Assembly (NCBI RefSeq): GCF_016862075.1
Contig: NZ_BOMG01000076.1
Coordinates: 1 to 64,000 of the forward strand
Origin: Actinoplanes couchii
GTDB taxonomy: Bacteria > Actinomycetota > Actinomycetes > Mycobacteriales > Micromonosporaceae
Length of the DNA stretch: 64,000 nt
Reading direction: 5' to 3'
Both the position numbers and the translations under genes were made by a program. Below the pieces are notes generated by a model. It was not told the origin of the DNA. It did not search any database and was given only the letters and a program-made list of their open reading frames with translations. This document shows positions 49,277 through 56,656 of the stretch, piece after piece; positions within the stretch are counted from its first letter, which is position 1; each line of letters begins with the position of its first letter.

Positions 49277-50560
49277 ATGAAACGCTCCCTTGCCGCTGTC
49301 ACGGCGCTCATGTTGGCACTGACCGGTTGCAGCAGCGGTGGCGACGCCGACGAGTCCGGCCCGATCTCGCTGAGCCTGGCCGGGTGGAGCCTGGCGACCA
49401 CGCCGGAGTTCCAGAAGCTCGCCGACGGGTTCAAGGCCGCGCACCCGGACATCGCCGTCGAACTCAAGGAGTACGACGCGAAGAACTACGACACCCAGAT
49501 GATCGCGGACCTGGCCGCCGGCAAGGCCCCGGACATCTACGTGCAGAAGAACCTGAAGAACTTCTACACGTACCAGGACGGCAAGCAGCTGCTCGACGTG
49601 TCCGACGTGGCCGCCAAGCTGGGCTCCGAGGTGGGCGGGCTGAGCGGGTACCAGGTCGACGGCAAGACCTGGGCGATCCCGTACCGCGCCGACTCGTGGG
49701 TGCTCTACTACAACAAGGCGCTGTTCGACAAGGCCGGGGTGAAGCACCCGGACGGGTCGTGGACCTGGGCCGAGTACGCCGCCACCGCCAAGGAGCTGAC
49801 CACCAAGCTGAAGGCGGCCGGCGACAAGGCGCTCGGCACGTACCAGCACAACTGGCAGTCCACCGTGCAGGGCCCGGCCCTCGCGCAGACCGCGGGCGCC
49901 AGCCTGGACAGCGGGAACTTCGCCTTCCTCAAGCCCTACTACGAGACCGCGCTCGACCTGCAGACCGCCGGCGCGCAGGTCGGCCTCGGTGACGTGACCA
50001 CCAACAGCCTCACCTACCAGGCCCAGTTCGGCAAGCAGTCGGCCGGCATGATGATCATGGGTAGCTGGTACATCGCCACCCTGCTCAGCCAGCAGGAGAA
50101 GGGCGACGCCGACACCTTCGAGTGGGGCATCGCGCCGATGCCGCAGCTCACCAAGGACACCACCGGCACCTCGGCCGTGCCGGTCACCTTCGGCGACCCG
50201 ACCGGTCTCGGCGTCAACCCGAAGATCAGCGAGCGGAAGATCCAGGCGGCCAAGGACTTCCTGGCGTACGCCGCCGGCCCGGACGCCGCCAAGGCTCTCG
50301 CCGGGATCGGATCCACCCCGGCCGACACCGCCGCCGCCGCGGACACCATCTTCGCGCTCAAGGGTGTGCCCACCGACGAGCTGTCCAAGTTCACCTTCAC
50401 CAAGCACGACACCAAGCCGGAGAATCCGGTCTCCAAGCACACCGCCCCGCTGCAGAACATCCTCAACGACCTGCACACCGCGGTCCTGTCCGGCAGCAAG
50501 CCGATCGACGCGGCCATCACCGAGGCCCAGGACCGGGCCAAGAACGAGGTCCTGAAGTAA
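49277..50560 (+). CDS. ABC transporter sugar-binding lipoprotein
   Basis: 427 residues of the SBP_bac_1 family. The lipobox LALTGCSS places Cys18 as the lipidated residue. LSLAGWSLATTPEFQKLADG begins the mature domain, and SGYQVDGKTWAIPYRADSWVLYYN is the family central motif. It captures oligosaccharide outside the membrane for the two permeases downstream. A strong hairpin separates it from them, usual when the binding protein is made in excess. Confidence 0.93.
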   Translation: MKRSLAAVTALMLALTGCSSGGDADESGPISLSLAGWSLATTPEFQKLADGFKAAHPDIAVELKEYDAKNYDTQMIADLAAGKAPDIYVQKNLKNFYTYQDGKQLLDVSDVAAKLGSEVGGLSGYQVDGKTWAIPYRADSWVLYYNKALFDKAGVKHPDGSWTWAEYAATAKELTTKLKAAGDKALGTYQHNWQSTVQGPALAQTAGASLDSGNFAFLKPYYETALDLQTAGAQVGLGDVTTNSLTYQAQFGKQSAGMMIMGSWYIATLLSQQEKGDADTFEWGIAPMPQLTKDTTGTSAVPVTFGDPTGLGVNPKISERKIQAAKDFLAYAAGPDAAKALAGIGSTPADTAAAADTIFALKGVPTDELSKFTFTKHDTKPENPVSKHTAPLQNILNDLHTAVLSGSKPIDAAITEAQDRAKNEVLK

Positions 50561-50568
50561 GTGACACC

Positions 50569-50595
50569 CCGCGGGCCCCGGTCAGGGGCCCGCGG
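50569..50595 (+). terminator. Attenuating hairpin between binding protein and permease
   Basis: CCGCGGGCCCC (50569-50579) and GGGGCCCGCGG (50585-50595) form a perfect 11-bp stem with a five-base loop and no T tract. It lies 9 bp after the binding-protein stop. It may stabilise the upstream transcript or lower permease expression. Confidence 0.75.
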
Positions 50596-50616
50596 ACCTA
50601 CCTCTGGAGCTCGTAC

Positions 50617-51525
50617 ATGACCACAACTGTCGCCGAGACCCGCCGCCGGCGCGGCCGGGTCGTCGCGCGCAACACCGCGCTGGGCTGGGCGTTCCTGCTG
50701 CCCAACTTCGCCGGGTTCACCCTTCTCACGCTGGTGCCGGTCGGTCTGCTGTTCTACTACGCCTTCACCGAGTGGAACGTCTTCGGCGGGGCGACCTGGA
50801 CCGGGCTGGAGAACTTCCAGCAGCTGGTCCGGGACAACAGCTTCTGGACCGCGCTGGGGAACACCGTCTACTACGCGGCCTTCCACATCCCGCTCACCCT
50901 GGCCGTGTCGCTCGGGCTGGCGCTGCTGCTCAACCGCAAGCTGCGCGGGGTGGCGTTCTTCCGGACGGTGGCGTTCTTCCCGTACATCACCTCGATCGTG
51001 GCCATCGCGCAGATCTGGAACATGCTGCTCAGCCCCGGATTCGGGCCGGTCAACGAGGTGCTGCGGTTCATCGGGGTGGCGAACCCGCCCGGCTGGACCA
51101 CCTCGGCCGACTGGTCGATGCCGGCCGTCATCGTGGTCAGCACCTGGCGGGACATGGGCTACTACATGCTGCTCTTCCTGGCCGGGCTGCAGACCATCCC
51201 GAAGCAGCTGCACGAGGCCGCGATGGTCGACGGGGCCGGCGCCTGGGACCGGTTCCGGGCGGTCACCCTGCCCGGGCTGCGGCCCACCACCTTCTTCGTC
51301 ACCGTGCTGCTCACCATCAACAGTTTCAAGGTCTTCGACATCATCCTGGTGATGACCGACGGCGGACCGGGCCAGTCCACGCTGGTGCTGTCGCAGTACA
51401 TCTTCCAGAAGGGCTTCGAGGAGAACCAGTTCGGCTACGCGTCGGCGGTCTCCATCGTGCTGTTCGCCCTCTGCTTCGTGGTGACGATCATCCAGTTCAT
51501 GGTGAACAGGCGGGCGACCCGATGA
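50617..51525 (+). CDS. ABC sugar transporter permease (MalF-like)
   Basis: 302 residues with six membrane helices. The N-terminal helix is WAFLLPNFAGFTLLTLVPVG. The EAA loop is EAAMVDGAGAWDRFRAVTLPG, where the ATPase would dock. Start ATG at 50617. Its stop overlaps the next permease start (ATGA). It forms the translocation pore with that protein. No ATPase gene is nearby, as is common for actinobacterial CUT1 systems that share MsiK. Confidence 0.92.
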   Translation: MTTTVAETRRRRGRVVARNTALGWAFLLPNFAGFTLLTLVPVGLLFYYAFTEWNVFGGATWTGLENFQQLVRDNSFWTALGNTVYYAAFHIPLTLAVSLGLALLLNRKLRGVAFFRTVAFFPYITSIVAIAQIWNMLLSPGFGPVNEVLRFIGVANPPGWTTSADWSMPAVIVVSTWRDMGYYMLLFLAGLQTIPKQLHEAAMVDGAGAWDRFRAVTLPGLRPTTFFVTVLLTINSFKVFDIILVMTDGGPGQSTLVLSQYIFQKGFEENQFGYASAVSIVLFALCFVVTIIQFMVNRRATR

Positions 51526-52346
51526 GCATTCGACGCGTCCCGCGGATCGTCGCCTACGTGTGCCTCGCCGTGGCCGGGGTCCTGGTGCTGCTGCCGTTCT
51601 ACTGGATGGTGATGTCGTCGCTGAAGACCAACAACGACGTCTTCACCATCCCGGTCCAGTGGATCACCACCGATCCGGTGTGGAACAACTACGCCGACAT
51701 CTGGACCGAGTCCGACATGACGACGTGGCTCGGCAACACCGTCTTCCTGTCGGCTCTCGTCACGTTCCTGCAACTGCTGACGGGCAGCTTCGCGGCGTAC
51801 GGGTTCAGCAAGATCACGTTCCCGGGCCGGGACGTGCTGTTCCTGGCCTACATCGGCACCCTCGCCGTGCCGTGGGCGTCGTACATGGTCCCGCAGTTCG
51901 TGCTGATGACGAAGTTCGAACTCACCGACACCATCTGGTCGATCGTGGCGTTGCAGGCGTTCGGCGCTCTCGGCGTGTTCATGATGAAACAGTTCTACGA
52001 GAGCATCCCGGACGAGTTGCTCGACGCGGCCCGCATCGACGGGATGAGCGAGTTCGGCATCTACCGCCGGATCATGCTGCCGCTGTCGGTGCCGGCCCTG
52101 GCCAGCCTCGCCCTGATCACCCTGGTCAACACCTGGAACGACTACCTCGGGCCGTTGCTCTACCTGCGCAGCCCCGACCTGTGGACGATCCAGCTGGGGC
52201 TCAAGTCGTTCATCGACCAGTACAACGCCGAGTACGCGCTGATCATGACCGGTTCGGTGCTGTCCATCCTGCCGGTCGTGGTGATCTTCCTGTTCGGCCA
52301 GCGCTACTTCGTCGAGGGCGTCGCGACCACCGGGCTCAAGGGATGA
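51522..52346 (+). CDS. ABC sugar transporter permease (MalG-like)
   Basis: 274 residues, six membrane helices. The N-terminus VAYVCLAVAGVLVLLPFYWM and EAA loop LDAARIDGMSEFGIYRRIMLP are typical of MalG-type permeases. It overlaps the upstream permease and the downstream DUF624 gene by four bases each (ATGA), indicating tight coupling of the import genes. Confidence 0.92.
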   Translation: MSIRRVPRIVAYVCLAVAGVLVLLPFYWMVMSSLKTNNDVFTIPVQWITTDPVWNNYADIWTESDMTTWLGNTVFLSALVTFLQLLTGSFAAYGFSKITFPGRDVLFLAYIGTLAVPWASYMVPQFVLMTKFELTDTIWSIVALQAFGALGVFMMKQFYESIPDELLDAARIDGMSEFGIYRRIMLPLSVPALASLALITLVNTWNDYLGPLLYLRSPDLWTIQLGLKSFIDQYNAEYALIMTGSVLSILPVVVIFLFGQRYFVEGVATTGLKG

Positions 52347-52966
52347 AGTACCAGCGGGTCTTCCAGGGCGTCTACGCGGCCCTGATGACGAACGTGCTGC
52401 TCGCGATCGCCTGCGCGCCGCTGGTGCTGATCGTGCTGACCACCGACCCGTCCCGGACCTGGCCGCTGCTGGTCCTGTTCGCGCCGCTGGCCGGCCCGGC
52501 GCTGGTCGCGTCGTTCACCGTGCTGCGAACTCTGGAGGCCGGTGGCTTCTGGAGAGCGTGGCGCGCCTCGGCCCGGCCGGCGCTGACCACCGGCGCCGTC
52601 GCCACCGTCGCACTGCTGGTCCTCGGCGTCGACGCGGCGTGGGCCTGGGGACAGCCGATCGGCGCGGCGCTGCTGCCGGTGATCGTGGTGGCGATGACAT
52701 TGATCGCGGTCACCACGATTCTGGTATTGGTGGCACTCGCCGAGAAACCCGGGATCCGGCTGCGCGACGCCGTTCGAGCCGCCGTCTTCCTGGGTGTCCG
52801 GCGCTGGTACCTGAGCCTGTTCTCGCTGTTCGTGCTGGCCCTCTTCGAGGCCCTGCTGGCGGCGAAACCGGCCCTGGCGATCGGGATCGCGGCCAGCCCC
52901 CTGATCTACATCGTCGGGGCGAACAGCAGGTTCACGCTCAACCCGCTTATCGAAAGGAACCCATGA
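52343..52966 (+). CDS. DUF624 (YesL-type) membrane protein
   Basis: 207 residues, four to five hydrophobic segments. It begins with YQRVFQGVYAALMTNVLLAI, as in YesL proteins, which sit in the rhamnogalacturonan and other CUT1 transporter clusters. Its stop overlaps the GH88 start. Its role is unknown; it is likely an accessory to transport or to sensing of the sugar. Pfam identity is by pattern. Confidence 0.8.
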   Translation: MKYQRVFQGVYAALMTNVLLAIACAPLVLIVLTTDPSRTWPLLVLFAPLAGPALVASFTVLRTLEAGGFWRAWRASARPALTTGAVATVALLVLGVDAAWAWGQPIGAALLPVIVVAMTLIAVTTILVLVALAEKPGIRLRDAVRAAVFLGVRRWYLSLFSLFVLALFEALLAAKPALAIGIAASPLIYIVGANSRFTLNPLIERNP

Positions 52967-54105
52967 CGGCGATCGCCGACCAGACCGGAACCGCGGTGAG
53001 CGCGGCGTTGCGCACCATCGACGCCAACATCGCCGCATTCGGTGAGCGCTATCCGGCCGACACCACCACCGACGACTGCTATCCGCCCCGGCCCGCGAAC
53101 ACCGGATGGACCACCAGTTTCTGGCCGGGCATCCTCTGGGCCGCGCACGATCTCAGCGGCGAGGAGCAATACCGGAAAGCGGCCCTTGCGCACGTACGAT
53201 CATTCGTGGACCGCGTCGACGACGGCATCGACCTGGACACCCACGACCTCGGGTTCCTCTACACGCTCTCGTGTGTGACCGCCTGGCGCCGCACCCGGGA
53301 CCAGGAGGCGAAACGGGCCGCGCTGGCCGCCGCCGACCACCTGCTCCGGCGGGTGCTGCCGTCCGCCGGGATCATCCAGGCGTGGGGCGATCTGAACGAT
53401 CCGCGGCAGCAGGGCCGCACCATCGTGGACAGCCTGATGAACACGCCGCTGCTGTTCTGGGCCAGCCGGACCAGCGGGGATCCGAAATACGCGGCGGCGG
53501 CCCGGCGGCACCTCGCCCAGGTGCGCGATCACCTGCTGCGCGACGACGACACCACGTACCACACGTTCTACTGGGATCCGGTCACCGGCGAACCGCTGCG
53601 CGGTGAGACCGAGCAGGGCAGTGGCGACGAGTCGTGCTGGGCCCGCGGGCAGGCGTGGGGGATCTACGGGTTCACGCTCAACCACCAGTACACCGGGGAT
53701 CCGACCCTGCTCACCGCCGCGATCCGGTGCGCCGACTACTTCCTCGCGCACCTTCCGGCGGACGGGGTGGCGCACTGGGATCTGGTCTTCTCGACCGTTG
53801 CGGACACCGTCGAGGAACGCGACAGTTCGGCGGCGGCGATCGCTGTCGACGGTCTGCTGGAACTCGCGCCGCTGGTGCCGCCCGCGCTGGGCGAACGTTA
53901 TCGGGACGCCGCCCTGCGAATCCTGGCGTCATTGATCGACGGCTATTCGACGGCGTCGCGGCCCGATTCCAACGCCCTGCTGCTGCACGGCGTGTACGAC
54001 AAACCCAAGAACGTCGGGGTGGACGAGGGGAATCTGTGGGGGGACTACTTCTACATGGAAGCCCTCGCCCGCGTCACCCGGCCCGGCTGGAAACACCCCT
54101 GGTAA
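52963..54105 (+). CDS. GH88 unsaturated glucuronyl/galacturonyl hydrolase
   Basis: 380 residues, cytoplasmic, alpha/alpha-barrel. HDLGFLYTLS carries the Asp that corresponds to Asp88 of Bacillus UGL, and IVDSLMN the Asp149 equivalent; both are needed to hydrate the C4-C5 double bond and release the sugar. GNLWGDYFYMEAL is the C-terminal signature. It acts on lyase-produced unsaturated disaccharides. The ribosome binding site AAAGGA lies in the DUF624 end. Next two genes would process the released 4-deoxy-5-keto-uronate. Confidence 0.93.
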   Translation: MTAIADQTGTAVSAALRTIDANIAAFGERYPADTTTDDCYPPRPANTGWTTSFWPGILWAAHDLSGEEQYRKAALAHVRSFVDRVDDGIDLDTHDLGFLYTLSCVTAWRRTRDQEAKRAALAAADHLLRRVLPSAGIIQAWGDLNDPRQQGRTIVDSLMNTPLLFWASRTSGDPKYAAAARRHLAQVRDHLLRDDDTTYHTFYWDPVTGEPLRGETEQGSGDESCWARGQAWGIYGFTLNHQYTGDPTLLTAAIRCADYFLAHLPADGVAHWDLVFSTVADTVEERDSSAAAIAVDGLLELAPLVPPALGERYRDAALRILASLIDGYSTASRPDSNALLLHGVYDKPKNVGVDEGNLWGDYFYMEALARVTRPGWKHPW

Positions 54106-54117
54106 GGAGCGTCATCC

Positions 54118-54945
54118 ATGGTGGACTACAAGTTTCACACCAACATCCCGGCTTCTCCCGGATTGAACTCGCTGCCGTTCAATCCCTGTTCGCTGCTCGA
54201 TTTCCAGCTTCTGACGCTCGCCGCGGGCCAGTCGTGGTCGGGTAATTCCGAGGACCGTGAGATTCTGGCCGTCATTCTGGGCGGAACCGCTGATTTCACC
54301 ATCGGTGGGGTCAGTTTTGATGCTGTCGGTGGACGGGCTGACGTCTTTTCGGGGAAGCCTCACTCCGTTTACATCCCGATCAACTCGGAAATCTCCATCA
54401 CCGCTGTTTCGGATGTGGAGATCGCGCTGCCCAGTGCGCCGAGCGATCTGGAAGTCGATCCCTATGTGATCGCCCCGGATCAGGTTGCCGGCGGGCGGTG
54501 GGGGGCGGCCAACTTCGGGCGTAACTTCCACCAGATTCTGACCGAGATCGCCCAGCCGGACCTGCCTGCTCGACGGTTGATCGTGGGGGAGACGTTCACC
54601 CCGTCCGGCAACTGGTCGACCTATCCTCCGCACCGGCACAAGACGGACGCTCTGCCGGCTGAGGCGGCGCACGAGGAGATGTACTACTTCCGGGTCGCGC
54701 CGAAGGGCGGCTTCGGGATCTGTCGCCTTTACACGGACGAGGGCTACGAGGAGAACTTCACCGTTCGTGACCACGGGATGCACATGATGCCCGAGGGTTA
54801 CCACACCGTGGTCAGCGCGCCCGGTTACACCACGTACTACCTGTGGTTCCTGGCCGGCACCCAGCGTACCCAGGGTGCCCACGAGGACACCGACCTCAAG
54901 TGGGTCGGCCAGACCGTGCCCACGCTGCGCAACCTGGGACTCTGA
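54118..54945 (+). CDS. IolB/KduI-family uronate isomerase
   Basis: 275-residue double-cupin. SGNWSTYPPHRHKTD (metal His residues), EEMYYFRVAPKGGFGICRLYTDEG and MPEGYHTVVSAPGYTTYYLWFLAG match IolB (5-deoxy-glucuronate isomerase) rather than E. coli KduI. Followed directly by a KduD-like gene and preceded by GH88, it probably isomerises 4-deoxy-L-threo-5-hexosulose uronate, the KduI step. Translation is aided by AAGGAG eight bases upstream. Codon use is less GC-biased than its neighbours. Substrate assignment is inference. Confidence 0.85.
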   Translation: MVDYKFHTNIPASPGLNSLPFNPCSLLDFQLLTLAAGQSWSGNSEDREILAVILGGTADFTIGGVSFDAVGGRADVFSGKPHSVYIPINSEISITAVSDVEIALPSAPSDLEVDPYVIAPDQVAGGRWGAANFGRNFHQILTEIAQPDLPARRLIVGETFTPSGNWSTYPPHRHKTDALPAEAAHEEMYYFRVAPKGGFGICRLYTDEGYEENFTVRDHGMHMMPEGYHTVVSAPGYTTYYLWFLAGTQRTQGAHEDTDLKWVGQTVPTLRNLGL

Positions 54946-55625
54946 TGGTCGACTTCCGCCTGGACGGCAAGGTCGCGCTGGTCACCGGGGGTAATCGTGG
55001 TCTCGGCCGGGCGGCCGCCGAGGCGCTGGCCGAGGCGGGCGCCTCCGTCGTGGCGGTCGGCAGTAGGGAACTCGACCTGGCCACGGCGGACCTGAACGGT
55101 TACGTGGACGGGTTGGACCGGCTGGACGTCCTGGTCAACAACGCCGGGATCATCCGCCGGGCCGACGCCGTCGATGTGACCGATTCTGATTGGGACGACG
55201 TGCTGAGTGTCAACCTGGACGCGGCGTTCCGGCTGAGCCGGGCGGCCGGCCGGCGGATGCTGGCCCAGGGCTCCGGGAAGATCATCAACATCGCGTCGAT
55301 GCTGTCGTTCCAGGGCGGGGTGCGGGTGCCCGCCTACACGGCGAGCAAACACGCGATCCTGGGGCTGACCAAGGCGCTGGCCAACGAGTGGGCCGGCCGG
55401 GGGGTCAACGTCAACGCGATCGCCCCCGGTTACATGGCGACCGACAACACGACCGCGCTGCGCGAGGACCCGGCCCGCAACGCGGCCATCCTGGACCGCA
55501 TCCCGGCGGGCCGCTGGGGCGACCCGGACGACCTGAAGGGGGCGGTCGTCTTCCTGGCCTCGGACGCGTCCCGCTACATCCACGGCGCGGTACTCCCGGT
55601 CGACGGCGGCTGGCTGGCCCGCTGA
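54945..55625 (+). CDS. kduD: KduD-like 2-keto-3-deoxygluconate dehydrogenase (SDR)
   Basis: 226 residues, shorter than the usual 250. The cofactor motif is TGGNRGLGRAAAEAL, followed by NNAGIIRRADAV, Ser in NIASMLSFQGG and YTASKHAILGL (Tyr and Lys). FLASDASRYIHGAVLPVDGGWLAR is the KduD/FabG C-terminus. The shortening is between strands 2 and 4. The ATG overlaps the previous stop (TGATG). In context it would convert 2,5-diketo-3-deoxygluconate to KDG with NAD(H). Confidence 0.85.
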   Translation: MVDFRLDGKVALVTGGNRGLGRAAAEALAEAGASVVAVGSRELDLATADLNGYVDGLDRLDVLVNNAGIIRRADAVDVTDSDWDDVLSVNLDAAFRLSRAAGRRMLAQGSGKIINIASMLSFQGGVRVPAYTASKHAILGLTKALANEWAGRGVNVNAIAPGYMATDNTTALREDPARNAAILDRIPAGRWGDPDDLKGAVVFLASDASRYIHGAVLPVDGGWLAR

Positions 55626-55635
55626 CGCCTCCGAT

Positions 55636-55680
55636 GTTTTCCGGCCGATCCGGTGGGCAGTTCTAAAAGCATCACCGGAT
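55636..55680 (+). promoter_or_regulatory. Inverted repeat and sigma-B-like promoter before the 73-residue gene
   Basis: GTTT (55636-55639) and GGGCAG (55655-55660), 15 bp apart, resemble stress-sigma promoters of actinobacteria (GTTT-N15-GGGTAT). ATCCGGTG and CACCGGAT (55648-55655 and 55673-55680) are inverted. Either could regulate the small gene. Weak evidence. Confidence 0.35.
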
Positions 55681-55694
55681 GAGGAGGCCCCCCG

Positions 55695-55916
55695 ATGGCT
55701 GGGAACGAGCACGAGGTCAACCGCAGCGCCCGCAGCGGGCGGTTCGTCAAGGAGAGCACCACCGAGCGCGACCCGAAGGGCACCGTCACCGAGACCGTGG
55801 GCGGCGACGACCGGGACGGCGACCGGGAGGTGCACCGGAGTGCGAGCACCGGCAAGTTCGTGACCGGGACGACCGCCGATCTGCACTCCTCGACCACCGA
55901 GACGCAGCGTCTCTGA
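55695..55916 (+). CDS. Small protein with two RSAxxGxFV repeats
   Basis: 73 residues, acidic and hydrophilic, no signal. It consists of two copies of a motif: NRSARSGRFVKESTTERDPK and HRSASTGKFVTGTTADLHSS, each followed by a TETV/TETQ ending. Small proteins with a single RSAxxGRFV motif are widespread in bacteria and lack a known function. ATG at 55695 with GAGGAGG eight bases before it. A strong terminator follows. Function unknown. Confidence 0.75.
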   Translation: MAGNEHEVNRSARSGRFVKESTTERDPKGTVTETVGGDDRDGDREVHRSASTGKFVTGTTADLHSSTTETQRL

Positions 55917-55952
55917 GAGCACTCGGCTGGTTTTTCAGGAACCCGGCGTCGA

Positions 55953-55984
55953 GCCGCCCTTCACCCTTCGTGGTGGAGGGCGGC
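55953..55984 (+). terminator. Rho-independent-like terminator after the small gene
   Basis: GCCGCCCT-TCAC and GTGG-AGGGCGGC pair over a short loop, followed by TTGCTTT. It lies 36 bp after the small gene's stop. Confidence 0.75.
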
Positions 55985-55990
55985 TTGCTT

Positions 55991-56020
55991 TGCATCTAGT
56001 GCAACGATGCACTTAGTGTA
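55991..56020. promoter_or_regulatory. Double operator upstream of the TetR gene
   Basis: TGCATCTAGTGCA (55991-56003) and TGCACTTAGTGTA (56008-56020) are two near-palindromic 13-bp sites with the consensus TGCACTNAGTGCA, 17 bp apart. They end five bases before the TetR start. This fits cooperative binding of two TetR dimers and autorepression of the TetR-MMPL operon. Confidence 0.75.
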
Positions 56021-56025
56021 GGAAC

Positions 56026-56631
56026 GTGACCATCCCCCTGGACAGGAGAGCCGCGCTCAAGGCCCGCCACCGGCAGGCGATCCTGGACGCGGCTCATGCT
56101 CTGATCACCGAGGGTGTCCGGTTCAGTGTCGACCAGCTCGCCGACCGCGCCGACATCTCCCGGCGCACCGTCTTCAACCACTTCGTCTCGGTCGACGACG
56201 TCGTCACGACCGTCTGCAGCGAGGAGCTCGGACCGATCATCTGCGGCTTCCGGGACACCGTCACCGCGGGTGGCCGGGCGTCGATCTTCGACGACATCGT
56301 CGAGGCGCTGCGCAGCACCGACGTACCCAGCATCATCGGTTTCATCTGGCACGCCCTCGGCGGGTTCACCCCCGACGACCCCCGCCCCAACCAGATCTTC
56401 CTCGCCACGTTCTCCCGGACCTCCGACGAGATGGCCCGGGAGTTGGCGGTCCGCTACCCCGATGTGGACCCGCTCGACGCCGCCGTGGTGGTCAGCTCCC
56501 TGATGAACGGGATAGTCGTGGTCGCCAAGCACTGGATCGCGGCGACCGAGGCGGCGACCGACGACGCCTCCCGGGACCTCTGGAACCGACTGCTCGAACG
56601 CATGATCCACAACGTCCGTACCGGGTACTAG
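56026..56631 (+). CDS. TetR-family transcriptional regulator
   Basis: 201 residues. The TetR HTH lies at about 17-62 (RQAILDAAHALITEGVRFSV, ISRRTVFNHFVSVDDVV). The ligand-binding region is all-helical. The GTG start is very near the operator, so the transcript may have little or no leader. It is 25 bp upstream of the MMPL transporter, the obvious target. Confidence 0.88.
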   Translation: MTIPLDRRAALKARHRQAILDAAHALITEGVRFSVDQLADRADISRRTVFNHFVSVDDVVTTVCSEELGPIICGFRDTVTAGGRASIFDDIVEALRSTDVPSIIGFIWHALGGFTPDDPRPNQIFLATFSRTSDEMARELAVRYPDVDPLDAAVVVSSLMNGIVVVAKHWIAATEAATDDASRDLWNRLLERMIHNVRTGY

Positions 56632-56656
56632 AACCTCTCACAAAAGGAACGAAACG

